Shown: piece after piece, positions 21,456 through 42,498 of the stretch
How the letters are laid out: each line of letters opens with the position of its first letter
Numbering within the stretch: position 1 is the stretch's first letter
Assembly: GCA_963682055.1 (NCBI GenBank)
Contig: OY821740.1
Span: forward strand, 14,842,814-14,906,813
DNA: 64,000 nucleotides
Reading direction: 5' to 3'
Origin: Primula veris
Lineage: Eukaryota; Streptophyta; Magnoliopsida; Ericales; Primulaceae
The notes under the pieces: generated by a model
Seen by the model: the letters and a program-made list of their open reading frames with translations, nothing else
What the model was told of the DNA's origin: nothing
Databases searched by the model: none
Position numbers and translations under genes: made by a program

Positions 21456-22206
21456 GGTTAAAATGTAAATAACCCCCTAAAACTATGGTTCATTTTTGTA
21501 AATAACCCCAATAAATTATCAATTCTTGCAATTAACCCCTATACAATATCAAAATTTTACAATTAACCCTAAGTTCATCTTTAAAATAACGACATAACTT
21601 TTTATTCATTTGTCCGTCTTACAAAATTATTTGTCTGATATATGTAGTTTTTCAATGCACATAGCAATTACTATAATTCAGATGCTCAAGTAGTGGCTCG
21701 TCAATCTCCTAGACCCACCTTCGAAGTTCAATGGACTGTGATTGTGTTCAAACTTTTTTATTATCTAGCTTAGTAGTGTTCTACTTTAGTTTTCTTTTCC
21801 TTTTTCTTATTGTGTACGAAGGGTTTTGTCCTTTGTGCGGTAATGTGGCTTAGTCGTTGTATTCCTTTACTATGTTTCTTTAGTAATGGAATTTGACTTA
21901 TCAAAAAAAAGACATCCGAAAATACTTTATATAAAAAAAAATTATTTTAGTGAGAAGAATTATTATTTTTGTATCATTCTGTAAAAGTTGACTTGATATA
22001 CATGAATATCGAATAAATGACTATAATAAATAAAAAACAAACAAAAACGTATCATCAAGCATAAAGTGATATCATTTAAAAGATGGCATTGATTGTTAAT
22101 TGCAAAATCTTGATAGCTTAGTTATGGGGTAAATTATAAGAATTGATAGTTCTAGAGGTTATTTGCAAGTAACCCATAGTTTCGGGGGGTAAATTGCATT
22201 TTACCC
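21456..22206. mobile_element. Non-autonomous element with about 80-bp imperfect TIRs
   Basis: The left end (GGTTAAAATGTAAATAACCC, then CTATGGTT, then TTATCAATTCTTGCAATT) is matched inverted by the right end (GGGTAAAATGCAATTTACCC, CTATGGGTT, CTATCAATTCTTATAATT). TAAGAAAG next to both sides may be the target duplication. Elements with the same CAAATAACCCC-type ends lie at about 36680-37118 and 58130-58350. No transposase. Embedded in it at about 21640-21908 is a sequence that looks like the 3' tail of a LINE. Confidence 0.55.
21640..21908 (+). mobile_element. Possible LINE 3' end
   Basis: A stretch with higher GC than its host (GTGGCTCGTCAATCTCC..., GTGCGGTAATGTGGCTTAG...) ends in TAATGGAATTTGACTTATC and then a poly(A) of 8, the form of a plant LINE 3' UTR. 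I saw no reverse transcriptase remnant and no target duplication, so this rests on appearance only. Confidence 0.3.
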
Positions 22207-23496
22207 AAGTAAGAAAGTAAGAAAGAGAGAAACGTAGGGCAGATGAATATGGGGACGCGTAGGATGCCACGTGGCATGGTGTGACGAGGATTACTTTACT
22301 GTGATTTGATTGTATTTTTTTTTAGTGTAGTAGGACCTAGAAATTGCCATTTTATGGTTTTCTATTTTGTGTTTTTTTTTATAGCCTTTTGATCATAAGC
22401 GGCGAAACTAAAAAGTCACCTATAGTATAAAGTATATTCTAGTTGAATTTGACTTAAAAGTTGATCGTACAAAGCAATTAAAATAGGAAAAGGGGGATTC
22501 GGATGATGAACCAGGACATATTTTGGTTGTTTCACTTTGAAGGTGGGAAATAACGTAGGGGCATGTCTTTTAGTTAGATAAAGGGAGATCCTAATTTTAG
22601 TACAAATCAGTCTATAAACGATGCATCATTTTGTGTATTTGCAATATAATGGGGGATTTTAGTTAGATTAATCAAAAGGCTAGTCAAATTCTGTCGGGAT
22701 TTATAATACCCCTTTCATTTCGTATTTCGTACATAATCCGAACCAAATTGTTAATATCATAAATATTGATCTTGTAACCAAACGAGGCCTAGGTATGAAC
22801 TAAACGTGGCTATAACACTCTTATATTGAGAAAAATGTAAAAAGGTAAATGATTATAGCCTTTAACAGCCCTATAATTTTAAAATAAAATATAAACATGC
22901 AATTAGTCTCATACATATTTAAAAGTTGATTATTATAAGTTGAATTATAATCACATGCAGTATTACGTTAAACTTATTAAAGGTCACTTGTGCTTGTTTG
23001 GAAAAATAGCATGAAATATATATGTAGTCTCAATTAGACATGAAATCCCACTAATTAAAATCATCGTTTACAATACCAATACGTGGTATTAATTAAAATC
23101 CATCATTAATTTAGAATACCAATAGGTGGTATTAAAATTAGTGAAGGTGGATATGAGCCTAAATATCTATTAAACCCTTTTTACATTAAAAAAAAACTGT
23201 AAAACCCTTTCATATGTTTCACTCTATTCATAAACCATATCTTTGAACTTATTTATATAACAAAGAATTTTATTTGCAATCCTTGAATTTTCTTTTTGTA
23301 CGTTGTATGTCAAATAAAAGTTTTTTGTAATTCATTTATGTTTTTAATGCCTAGCAAGTGATTGAACGCAACGTTTTCCTATTTAGTTATTTTGTCATTT
23401 TACATTTTATCTTCGTCTTCATAAAATATTTATTTATTTATATGGGATTAGGAAGCATTTGCTAATGGGACTGGGCTAACAATATCATAAGGTCCA
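22207..23496. other. Intergenic, nothing recognised
   Basis: AT-rich, with a short repetition of GTGGTATTA.AATT/AATACCAATA at about 23060-23135. No gene or complete mobile element supported. Confidence 0.4.
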
Positions 23497-23675
23497 TTAA
23501 CCCGGCGTCATTTATGTAGTCCACTCCGATATGTTAGTTCCGCAGACAAAAGAGGCCCGTCATCCCAATTTATTAACCCGGCGTCATTTATGTAGTCCAC
23601 TCCGATATGTTAGTTCCGCAGACAAAAGAGGCCCGTCATCCCAATTTATTAACCCGGCGTCATTTATGTAGTCCA
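23497..23675. repeat. 76-bp tandem repeat, 2.4 copies
   Basis: The unit beginning ATTAACCCGGCGTCATTTAT recurs with a period of exactly 76 bp at 23497, 23573 and 23649; the copies are practically identical. They are GC-richer than the surroundings. The overlapping minus-strand frame (23584-23859) resembles no family I know and part of it is only this repeat. Confidence 0.9.
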
Positions 23676-24742
23676 AAACTTGACCAATATTCCTATCCTG
23701 AAAGGTAATGTAACAAAACAACAAGGCGTGTGGGGTGGCCCGTGGCCCGTGGGGTGATGTTAAGGAGTTGGGACCAGTTGATGGAAATGGGATTGAAATG
23801 GTATTTTGTTGTCTAAGCATAACCTCTCGTGCACTCTTACACCGGCCACAACCGAACAAGGCCCAAGTACTTGTAAACTAACCACGACAGTTGGTAAGTT
23901 GATTATACTCCTTTGCCTCGTCTCTCAGGGAACTCCAGCCCCACAAAAAAAGTTTTCTCATCCGACTAAGAATGTCGATCTAGACACTTTAGTCCATCAT
24001 CATATGGACACTTATGCATCGAAACTAAACATCATAGGGACACGCTTTGTGACGAATGAATTTCTGGATTACTGATGTGTTTTTGCATAGTGGACTAATA
24101 AGATGAAATGTACTCGTACAGTACTACTTACTCAAACCTGTTGTAACGGTGTTCCTTATGCCACATGCATTGTTATGTCAACATTTCAAACAAAGGGATT
24201 TCCAATATCTTAATTTGCTTTGCGTATATGACTAACAAGGTCATCTATTGGTTACTCAAAAATATTTTAATTTGCTTTGCGTATACGACTAACAAGTTAC
24301 AAGGTTACTCAAATCTATTGTATCGGTGTTTCCTGTGCCACCAGTATTTTATATCCGTATCTTCTTTTTTCAAGTTTCGTATTGTTTTGGGACAACTTTG
24401 CTTCAGAGTTCAGACCCCTAAAATTTATCCGGTCCCTAAGACTACCTTATTTTGTTGACAAATTCATCTATTTTTTTGGTTTCTTGCTGAAAAAAGTTGA
24501 AAGTTTCAAGCTGAATGAATCTTTTTCGCAGTATCAGCTGAAAGCGAATTATTCTCTTTTAAATTCTACCATCAAAACATGAAATAATCAAACCACCCTG
24601 TAAGGGAACCTTCCAAAACTGCAACAAGAAGCTAGTCAAACAAAAAGAGAAAAATACTAACATTAACAATTTACAGTTTCGCATTTTGTCTCCACAAAGA
24701 TGCCATTACAACCCCATTTTTTTAAGTTTTGGTATATACCAT
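23676..24742. other. Intergenic with a small 57-bp repeat
   Basis: TAATTTGCTTTGCGTATA followed by GACTAACAAG occurs at 24211 and 24268. Related TACTCAAA.CT.TTGTA.CGGTGTT phrases occur near 24130 and 24305. It includes the region just downstream of the E1 alpha stop codon, presumably its 3' UTR. The small frames here match nothing I recognise. Confidence 0.45.
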
Positions 24743-27700
24743 CTACAAAGGGACATCCTTAGGGTAGTCTTGTGGATATCTTTTCATAGTTTCTCTCAAT
24801 GACTCCTCTTGTTCGCGTAGACTCATAGGTACACTTTCATACACATCTGTGAACATATTCTCTAGCGGAGGCTTGGATTCTTTCTCCGCTACCCGTATCG
24901 CTTGTAATAACTGCAGCAGTTAAATTCATCGGTTTAATATAAATACATGTTCGATTGAGTATTCAGAATTTTCACCGTCTCGTGTTTAATTCTTGTTGTA
25001 CCTAGCTTGGAGACTAAAAAATCATAGAAGCAAAGGACTTTTGACTTGGTGTCATTTCGGTTCCAAAACAAAAAGAATATCCAGAATACGAGAAAATTAC
25101 TTTTGCAGGAATGTAGGTCAGATTTAGTTTCAGAATATATCGCATAAAATGATATGTTATTTTTTGTAATTACCGAGGGGTACCCTCACCCTAAGATCAC
25201 CACATTTTTTTTCTTTTCTTTTCTTTTCTTTTAAAATCTTATTAAGGAGGATCAATGGATTTTACACCTACCCCCTTAACAAGACTCGAACCCTGCACCT
25301 CCTATGATAGTGCGGGCTCTAGCCCACACATAGCTCCTTCCCTGCTTAGTTTCAGAATGTTTGCTTGAGAACTAATCACTTATGTGTGTTTGTATACATT
25401 TTGGGAACGATAACCAGAAACCAGTTATAAGTACATTTTGAATGATAATGGAAAACCGGATAAGTAGTACTTTGCTTCATAACTTGTTCTAACCTGTTTT
25501 TTGACATCTTCTCGAAGATCAGATTCGTCTTTATCGGTCCACCAACCATTTCTATCGACCCATTTTCTAAATCTTGCAACTGGGCTACGTGCTGTTCTCC
25601 AGTGCTCTATTTCGTCTGCTGGCCGATATTTCGTTGAATCATCAGATGTGGAATGGTGTCCAGCTCGATATGTTAGTGCCTAACAGTTCGAAGCCATCAT
25701 AAGTACAGAAAAACAGTAAACTCTGTGTCCTGTTTTTCTCCTACGCTTTACCTTTAAGCTCTTACATACAGTATGACCCCTAAAACAACGTAGTGCATTA
25801 CTCCTTTAAATTGATTTATCTTTAACTTAATAAAAGCTACCGGGCAAACACAACTTGGATATGTTATTATTTCATCATAATTGTGGTATCTGGAAAGACT
25901 TAATTACTCAATAAAAGGAGCTTAGATAATTTAAATTTCAGTTGCTATGGTTCAGTAATTAAGATGTATGTGTCGATTTTTCTTCTATTGTCTAAGAGTT
26001 GCACATAAGTTTCACATGGAAGATATAAAACTTTTACAAAAGAAGGAATTGAAAAAAAAAAAAAGGGAGAAAAATCAGATTTTTGAAACAAGAAACAAGA
26101 TGCACCTCAATCAGTATGGGCTTTTGTTCAGTGATTGCTATTTCACGTGCTGCTCTTATGGCATTATAAACAGCAAGTGCATCGTTCCCATCTATCCGAA
26201 TACTTTGGATTCCATAGGCTTGACCTTTAGCAACAACTCCATCACCTGTTAGTAAGAACAAAAAAAGACAGGAACTTAAGTAAAATTTGTTTTGATAACA
26301 AAGCGGTGTTGATTACAGTATTCATATTTTACACGTGACCTCATTCCTAGATTGGTTAAAGAACACGTATGGGTTTTTTCTTGTAAAATGCTAATTTGTT
26401 ACTCCTTTTGTTTCCGCGGATGATAGATTAAGAGAAATGGCAATAGAAATGGGAATAAACTTGTAAGCAATGACCAAATAAATGAAAAGTAAAGCAAAAT
26501 GATCATATTAACTTTAAATCAATACAATTGTTATTGACAACGAGAAATACTTCGAAACTGCTGGGAAATAGGAGTGCTTATGGCCCACCCATTGTTTCGG
26601 CAGAAGAAAATAACAGGCGCATCCATAACTGCTGCAAAGTTCATCCCAGCATGGAAGTCACCCTGACAAAATTACAACCCAATTAGAATGCAAAATACCA
26701 GAATATATATATATAGGGAAAGGTTATATGGACATCAATTTAGACATCAACTTGGACACTTTTTTGCAAAAACGCTCCAAATCAAGATTTGATTAATGCA
26801 AATCTCCACGGTCTCACGACGGGAACACACATATGCGTCTTGTTTTTTTTTCTGAGATGTATAATGACATGTTTTGGAAATTACGGTAAAATTTAAAAAT
26901 TCATGATACAATAGATTGTTTTCCCTTATTATATTTATCTGTTCACCCTGTTCCTAAACTTCAAATTTGCAGAAATTTCATTACCTCACTAGTACCACCA
27001 TCCCCAAAATAAGTCACAACACATGCATCTTTCTTTTCCATTTTGAGAGAATACGCCACACCCACGGCTTGAGGAATCTGTGTTCTGAGAACAAAAAATG
27101 ATATGAGTGATTTGAAAGAACAAAAAAAAAAAAAAAACAATTAGTGAGAAACAGAATAGAACACTTACGCAATTGGCGAAGAGATTGTGAAGTAATTAAG
27201 CTTTTTGGACCCATAATGAATAGGCATTTGCCTTCCTTTGCCATAATCAGATTTGTTCCCAAAGCATTGGTTAGCAAATTCTTGAAGGGTGAAACCACGC
27301 CATAAAAGAATGCCAGGCTCTCTGTACTGCATTGCATATGTAGGTATAAAGTGCACAAGCAAATCACGAATGTGTCTCTAAATATAACCTTAAAAGAGTT
27401 GTAATTCAGCTTATGATGGGGATAAAGTGCACTTAAGCTAGTAAACAAAATTGAATGATCACTCTTTTTGTTCGTTAAAGATAGTTACAAGGCCTTGTTT
27501 GCTTGAAGCTTTCAAGCTCTGATTTTTAGTTTTTTGTTTAAGATCTGAGCTACTTTTGATTGATCGCTTAAAAGGTCAAATTTTCTGGCATTTTGGCTAG
27601 TAAAACTAGAAGTCTTAAACTAGATATTTGCAGATTTTTTCTGAACCACAAAAAAAATCCAGCTTATTTGCTTAAAAACTGCAACACAATGCCCTCAGTT

Positions 27701-29670
27701 CCGAAAGTAGGAAATCGAAAGAAAAATAAGCCCAAAACAACCATAGCTTTGCAATCTGCTTCAAGACTTACGTTCCTTCAACTAATTTATAAAACAAACG
27801 AAATTCTAAAACTTCTCATTGTTTCGTATTTTTCAATACATCACTTCCCCAAAATCTGGAAAAATAAGTAAAAAACATCTTCATGGCGTATTACGTAGTT
27901 GACGAGTACCAGCAATAGGCTAGTTACGATTTACACATATGAGTAGTTATGTATTTAAGAAAGACTTGTACCCTAACTAATATTGTACCTGCGGCAATAC
28001 AACATCCTCTAAGGTAAGTGCAGCAGCTGAGGCAATATTGATAGCCTCTTCTCCCATTGAAGTCACATAAAAAGAAATACGTCCTTGTCTCTGTGCATCA
28101 TAAAATACACTATCCATAGTTTGAAGCGTAACCATATCTTTATACATCTTCATTGCAACTTCTTTGCTCACCTATATCATAAGAAATAACGAGAAATGGA
28201 AGCAAAGCGTGAGTGACGTATCACTTATATACACTACATAATTCATATGCATTGTTCAATATTATACAAGAAGCAAAACATCTAATGATATTACCTGCTC
28301 AATCTCATTTCCCGTCATTGTGTATCCATCGTCATCAAGAACCTGATAACAAGGTATCCTCTCTGTTGGGGAGTCAGAAAGAAATCTCATCTCCGAAGTA
28401 AATCTTATTTTTCCACCAGGAAAATCCAGGGTCTGGCATAACATGTATCATATATGATTTATGCAAATATAAATAAATTTCAAAGGATTTTTGCCCTCTT
28501 AGTACAATTAAATTACCTTGTAATGTAAAAAAGATGTCTCACTTCTAAAGATGTAACCATGGTATGCCATAGTTGAGTAAGGATTTTGATTATAAACAAT
28601 AACTAGAATACAATTTAAAAATGGCCACAAAGTTGACTAATCATACTTCTCATGGTATTTGCCTAATAGTAGTAGTTAAAACAATCGACGTCTGTACTGA
28701 ACCAAGGATGGAAGGTTTGCCACCACAACTCAAATCAACAAAAAGTTTGTTTCCCATGCACCTTGGGTTCTTTAAAATATTTCAGGTACTGGACTTTGGC
28801 AAACCCTGCAAATTACGTTTTGGTTATGACAACCCGGCATTATTGGTGGTTGCTCCGCCGCTAGTACCGAACTCTGGAGTGCATAAAACTAACTCTTAAG
28901 AAAACTCAGGCAACCCAACATGAGAAAAACAAAATAGGAAAGAAAATAAGTAAAAATGCTTATTTTGATAAGCAAAAACCTCCCAATGGACGCCTTCAGA
29001 GACCCTAACACTTGAGTAACCCCTTACTTTAAAAAATCAAACCAGTTTTTTTTAACCTAAATCCTTTCCAAAAAGGATTGCGAAATTATTCTCAGAAATG
29101 CAAAAAGATCCCATCTTAGTGATCATATGACTTCCTTTAGAAGAGCCACAACAAAAAGTGATTCAAAGTTACCTACACAAAATTGAGGGCCAAATTGTCA
29201 CAATAAGCAAGTTAAATAAATTGAATGTTCGAGGTGCACGTGAAATGGACCGGACCGGACAACACAGTCATTAAAAAAAAAAACTTTAAACACTCGGTAT
29301 TACAAACCTAATAGGACCACATCACAAAATGCACAAAAAAATGAGATATAAAATTCAACAATTTAATCATCATGCGTGTTACAAATTACTGCAACATAAT
29401 CACTATTTAATGGGAAAAAAGTAGTTCTATTAGATCAATATATAGTTGTTCATAAATCACCTCATTTTGGGACAATTCTTCTTGCTTCTGGGGTTTGATT
29501 GAAACAAATCGTCTGGAGCTGAAAAAGGTAGGATGTTCACCGCAAAATCCAAGTTTTTTTTCAAATTTGTCACTATTTAAAAAAAATTGGGCCAAATTTT
29601 CCCTTACAAAACCAGTCTTTCTATATAGATGATTGGAAATATTTCTTGATCTCAAAAACCAAATAGCCAT
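24743..29670 (-). CDS. Branched-chain 2-oxoacid dehydrogenase E1 alpha subunit
   Basis: Nine exons on the minus strand: 29670-29461, 28432-28295, 28171-27989, 27326-27169, 27084-26985, 26662-26551, 26245-26106, 25679-25494 and 24910-24743, giving 464 residues with every junction in phase. The Arg/Ser-rich N-terminus ([17 protein letters not shown]) looks like a mitochondrial targeting peptide. The E1 alpha core follows, with [12 protein letters not shown], the thiamine diphosphate motif from GDGGTSEGDFH (257-267) to NNGWAIS (286-292), and the phosphorylation-loop type sequence HHSTSDDS (355-362). With E1 beta it decarboxylates the 2-oxoacids of valine, leucine and isoleucine in the mitochondrial matrix. 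Introns are GT-AG. Intron 8 carries a SINE with intact target duplication, and intron 1 is about 1 kb. Confidence 0.95.
25137..25345 (-). mobile_element. tRNA-derived SINE, 209 bp, 13-bp target duplication
   Basis: TTAGTTTCAGAAT occurs at 25124-25136 and again at 25346-25358 and flanks the insert exactly. On the minus strand the insert starts GCAGGGAAGGAGC, has an A-box-like GGCTAGAGCCCG and a good B box GGGTTCGAGTC about 40 nt later, and then an AAAAG repeat. The last 65 bp before the left duplication are not pure A, which is unusual. It lies in intron 8 of the E1 alpha gene, in the same orientation as the gene. Confidence 0.7.
26690..26940. mobile_element. Possible small element in E1 alpha intron 5
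   Basis: A TATATATATATA tract leads into GGGAAAGGTTATATGGACAT, with repeated GACATCAA(T/C)TT phrases and a GC-richer interior (CCACGGTCTCACGACGGGAA). The composition differs from the rest of the intron, but no inverted repeats or duplication could be confirmed. Confidence 0.25.
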
Positions 29671-30641
29671 TAAATTGCAGTAAAAGGAAAATTAAAGAAA
29701 GTGCATGTATATATAAAGATGTATATATAATAATATATAGAAATAGAATGTGTAAAGATTATAAGTGGTCAGTTATATGTGTCTTATCATGGACACGAAG
29801 CTGGCCAACATATATGCTTACGTGCCAAAAATAATAAAAGATCCACTGTTTATTACAACATTAGTCCCAATATCGTAATTCGATAAACTTTATTGATCCA
29901 TGCATGTAAATTAAATCAAATCAAATCACTACAAATAAAATAATACTCATATATCATCATAAAGACATGGAAATTTTTTAAAAGCGAGTATTACTAAATT
30001 TAGTAACAGAACTGTAACAGATTTTGTTGCTGCTACCTGTTGCGAAATTTAACGACATTCACTTTTTTATTAGATAAGCAACGTCGTGTATTTGCTATGT
30101 TTTATTAATATTTCTTATAGTGAATTATCAATAAACCATATTCGACCATTCTTAGATTTCTTGTTCGTGAATTCACACTGGGGACATAGTAAGTCCTTAG
30201 ATATAGATTTCTTGTTCTTTTTAGATATATGGTTTATTGATATTTATTGTAGTGAATTAACGAACAAATATCAATAAAAACCACCTAAAATTTTATGGGG
30301 ACGTAGTAAGTCCCTTAGTATAGGAAACCAATAAAAATTAATTGACATATAGGGTTATAGTTTATAAATGAATCACATCGCCCAACCAAATACGAAAGGA
30401 TAGTCGAATATGATTTATTGGTGTAAGATATTTAAACTTTGGGGACCAAAGAGTGAACAGTCAAACTATGAGAACCTAATAAAAGTGTCACGTATTGTCA
30501 CGTTTTGGCCAAAAGGCAGACCGACATGCCTTGGTCCGGGGCATACTAAATCCGACCCGTTGTTCGCTAACTTTATAAAACAGGTTTTAATGCTAATTAA
30601 GGTACCTAAGTGAATACTAATATTTCCTCACAGAGGGGGAC
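29671..30641. other. Intergenic; promoter side of the E1 alpha gene
   Basis: AT-rich. Between 30060 and 30320 there are inverted and direct repetitions of TTATTGATA/TATCAATAA and of CATAGTAAGTCCTTAGATATA, suggesting remains of a small element. No gene or promoter element is certain. Confidence 0.4.
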
Positions 30642-30749
30642 TTGTAAATATCTAACGTGATTGGTGCTATTAGTAGATTAAATGAAGTACACAAGTTGTA
30701 AATATCTAAAGTGGTTCGTGCTATTAGTAGATTAAATGAAGTACACAAG
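30642..30749. repeat. 54-bp tandem duplication
   Basis: TTGTAAATATCTAA followed by GTGCTATTAGTAGATTAAATG and AAGTACACAAG occurs at 30642 and again at 30696 with few differences. Confidence 0.85.
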
Positions 30750-31845
30750 ATACATGACATACTAAGGTGGATAGATAGATACATATGGAAAAAAGGGAAA
30801 GAGTTTTAATTTCATTAGGACTTATCTTATTTTGATGTGTCGGTCACCCTCACTCACATGTTTGGCCAAAATTTAATTTGTTTAGTCTTATTTCCCTTTA
30901 AAAGGAGTAAGTTATGTTGTAGTTTCCAAATATAATTATATTAGAACATTTTAAATTTTTATTGTTAACTAGTGACACATCATCATTTAAAAAGCTATTA
31001 AATGACATATATGTATATTAAGTTAAACACCCATATTAGTTTTAATTTTAACAATATTATCTATTTTAACTAAAAATTAATTATTCAAAACATATTACTA
31101 TAAATAGTTGCTGAGAGAAAATAAATGACAGTAGCTAGAGATATAAAAGATATACGTGAGAGATAACAGTTAATTGTGGGTGTGGATAGACTTTTTTGCT
31201 ATGTCATCAAATAATAACAATTAAAAAGATTGTTATCTTTAACAATATTTTTAACATCGGTAAAGTTAACACACACTTTAACACAGCTAATGAAGAGACA
31301 AAATTGCATTGTTAGCTAACATTTTTAGTTAACAATAGAGATAACAATACTATTGTAGGTGGTCTATACCGGTAACGACTACTATTAAACATTCGGGTAT
31401 ATTAATACCATTGTAACTTTATTAACGATTTTTTTTTTAATACGGACCCTTTTTTGTTAACATGTGCTTCGGGGACCTATTTTCATATGGTTTTTCCCAA
31501 ATTAGAACTATATTTTTTGGCATTAATTAGCATTTGACTCATTAGAACCAATGATGTTATTGATATTTGATAGTATGACATGGTAATCAATTTACTTAAT
31601 GAACAAAATGTGGGTTATTAATTTAAGAGTTATGGCTCCCATCCCACTTATTAACATCATAATCACAAGTCATCGATTTACATTAGCCAGAATCATTAGT
31701 TAAAACTTAAAAGCCTTCATTATGAGTAACTAGGATCTTTGACTTGCACATAGAAAACCCAAACTCATCTGGGTAATTAATTGTTCTAAATAAGAAAAAG
31801 ACTTCAACCATATTTGATTTTATGGCTATCTTGGTTGTTGCATCT

Positions 31846-31880
<35 letters not shown>

Positions 31881-32452
31881 AGTAACATACAATCATACAT
31901 GGTATAATGTTCAGTATAATGTTTCATAACCATATATGTAATGTTTCATAGCTAATATTATCTTGATTCAATTCCATCAGCAGAAAGTTAAAACAACTTA
32001 TGTTCTCATTTCTCAAATTCGTTCTGTTCATGTTTTATCGTTTTTGAATAATTCTTACGACAAAGAACAACAAATTCCAATCAAACAATGTACTAAGAGA
32101 CACATCGACTACGGGAGTACTTGCAACAAAAATTAATCATAACAATTTAATTGAAAGTTCTATTCGTCAACAGAGGAGATCAAAATACAGTTTCGAACTC
32201 AAAACGACTAATCAACTTTACCCAACCCCAATTTATTCACTCAGGATTTACACCGAGAGCGGTGCTCCGAAGATGTAACAAATATGATGACAAATGTGCT
32301 TGAAAAACAGTGTATTACAACCACACGCCATTTACCGTCTCCCCAGTTTCAAATAGGTGGACTAGCAGTCTCTAACTTATGAACGGGTAAAAAGAAAAGA
32401 ATTAATCAAAATGGCAAGAAAATGAATCACTGACATCTTTGGGTATTAGGGT
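30750..32452. other. Intergenic between E1 alpha and USP genes
   Basis: AT-rich, no gene recognised. It contains a (CT)n microsatellite at 31849-31879. The portion next to 32452 should include the USP 3' UTR. Confidence 0.45.
31849..31879. repeat. (CT)n microsatellite
   Basis: About 15 CT units in an intergenic stretch. Confidence 0.9.
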
Positions 32453-41120
<8,668 letters not shown>

Positions 41121-42425
41121 TTTAATTGAGCTTTTTTTTATATGTAAATGTATATGTATATGTATGTGTGTGAATGTGTGTTTTAGTGTGTGTTAAGAGG
41201 GGAATATGGAAGTGGAGAAGATGTGTTTTAAGGTTGTATTTTATTGAATTATTTAAGTGAAGAAGAGATTTTTGAGAGGAACCGGACGTTTTAGTTTTAG
41301 TTTTAATTTAAGAACATTTTAGATACAGTAGTGTTTTGTTTATGAATCCTGTAACTTCATTTTATTGGTATTTTGCAGGTAAAGTTTTTATTTATGACTA
41401 TTTGATTTGATTGATTATATATACTTCTTACATTCCTATTCGGATAGTGTAAGGTACCTTATATCAAAATGATTGATGAAATTAATTCAACCTGGTCCTA
41501 TAGCTAATTGTTATTACCAAAAAGATAATGTTTTTATGGATAGTTAATATTCGGTTTGGTTTGGTTTCTTAATAAAATAAAATAAAATTAATCGAGTTGG
41601 TTTAGTTTGTATTTTTTAAGTAAACGAATCGGTCGTAAATGTGAATATCTATAAATAAATGAGTCGATGATCAATAAACCTATGTTCGGCTCTCAAAGTT
41701 AGATTAGTTAGAAGTATCAATAATAAATATACAAATATAGATTTATACACCTTATATAATAATGATTGCAAAAATAGAAACTTATATAATAATGAAACTT
41801 GGGACTAACTCTGTAAAACAATAGCGAAAGATGTTGAAATTTGAAAATAAGTTTTTAAAAGAAAATAAAAATGCAATTACATATTAATACCTTAGATAGA
41901 AAGAACTTGTATATAAAAAAAACATTTTACAAGAGACGATTTTAATATTGATACACCTCTATCATTTTTCTAACACAGAAAAGAAAGAAAATAATCCTCA
42001 CTTATTCTATTCAAAATTTAAACTAATTGAACAATTTGTAAATGAACTCATGTTCGGATCATTAAGCATTCGGTTCATGACATTACCATTTTGGAGTTTC
42101 ACAAATCAAAATGTTATATCACGGGGTAGCAAAACTCATCGTTATGTCATTTTCGTAAATTATGGGGGTGCGAGTGCACCCCTTTGTCACACCAAAGATC
42201 CGCCCCAGCATGTTAGATAAACATGAACTCAAAATACCAACACTAAGTACTTACAAGTTACAAAGGGGTGATTGGCAAACCATACATAGTGATAGGGTTT
42301 ATTTGCTATTTATTAAAACAAATTCATCAAACGATAGCTTATTGTACTTTCATAGTGTATCAAAAGCCGATGAAAACGACAAAACTTTCTTAGCTTCTAA
42401 ATTAGTACAATGTACAGCTTCCTCA
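41121..42425. promoter_or_regulatory. Divergent region between USP and the unknown gene
   Basis: USP is transcribed left and the 44398 gene right, so this block holds at least the USP promoter. Around 41140-41200 a TATATGTATATGTATGTG run lies just before the USP start codon, probably in its 5' UTR. Near 42150-42215 a GC-richer piece (GGGGGTGCGAGTGCACCCC...GATCCGCCCC) resembles the right end of a hAT element, but no left end was found. Confidence 0.35.
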
Positions 42426-42466
42426 GGTAACTCTCTCTTTCCTCTTTCACTCTTATATAAATAGAT

Positions 42467-42498
<32 letters not shown>

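Noticed and set aside
23584..23859. Minus-strand 91-residue frame as a possible gene
   Set aside because: Half lies in the 76-bp tandem repeat, and no similarity, splice context or promoter was recognised.
42150..42215. hAT-like right end (GATCCGCCCC with GGGGGTGCGAGTGCACCCC)
   Set aside because: No matching left end or 8-bp duplication could be found, so it is mentioned only in the regional note.
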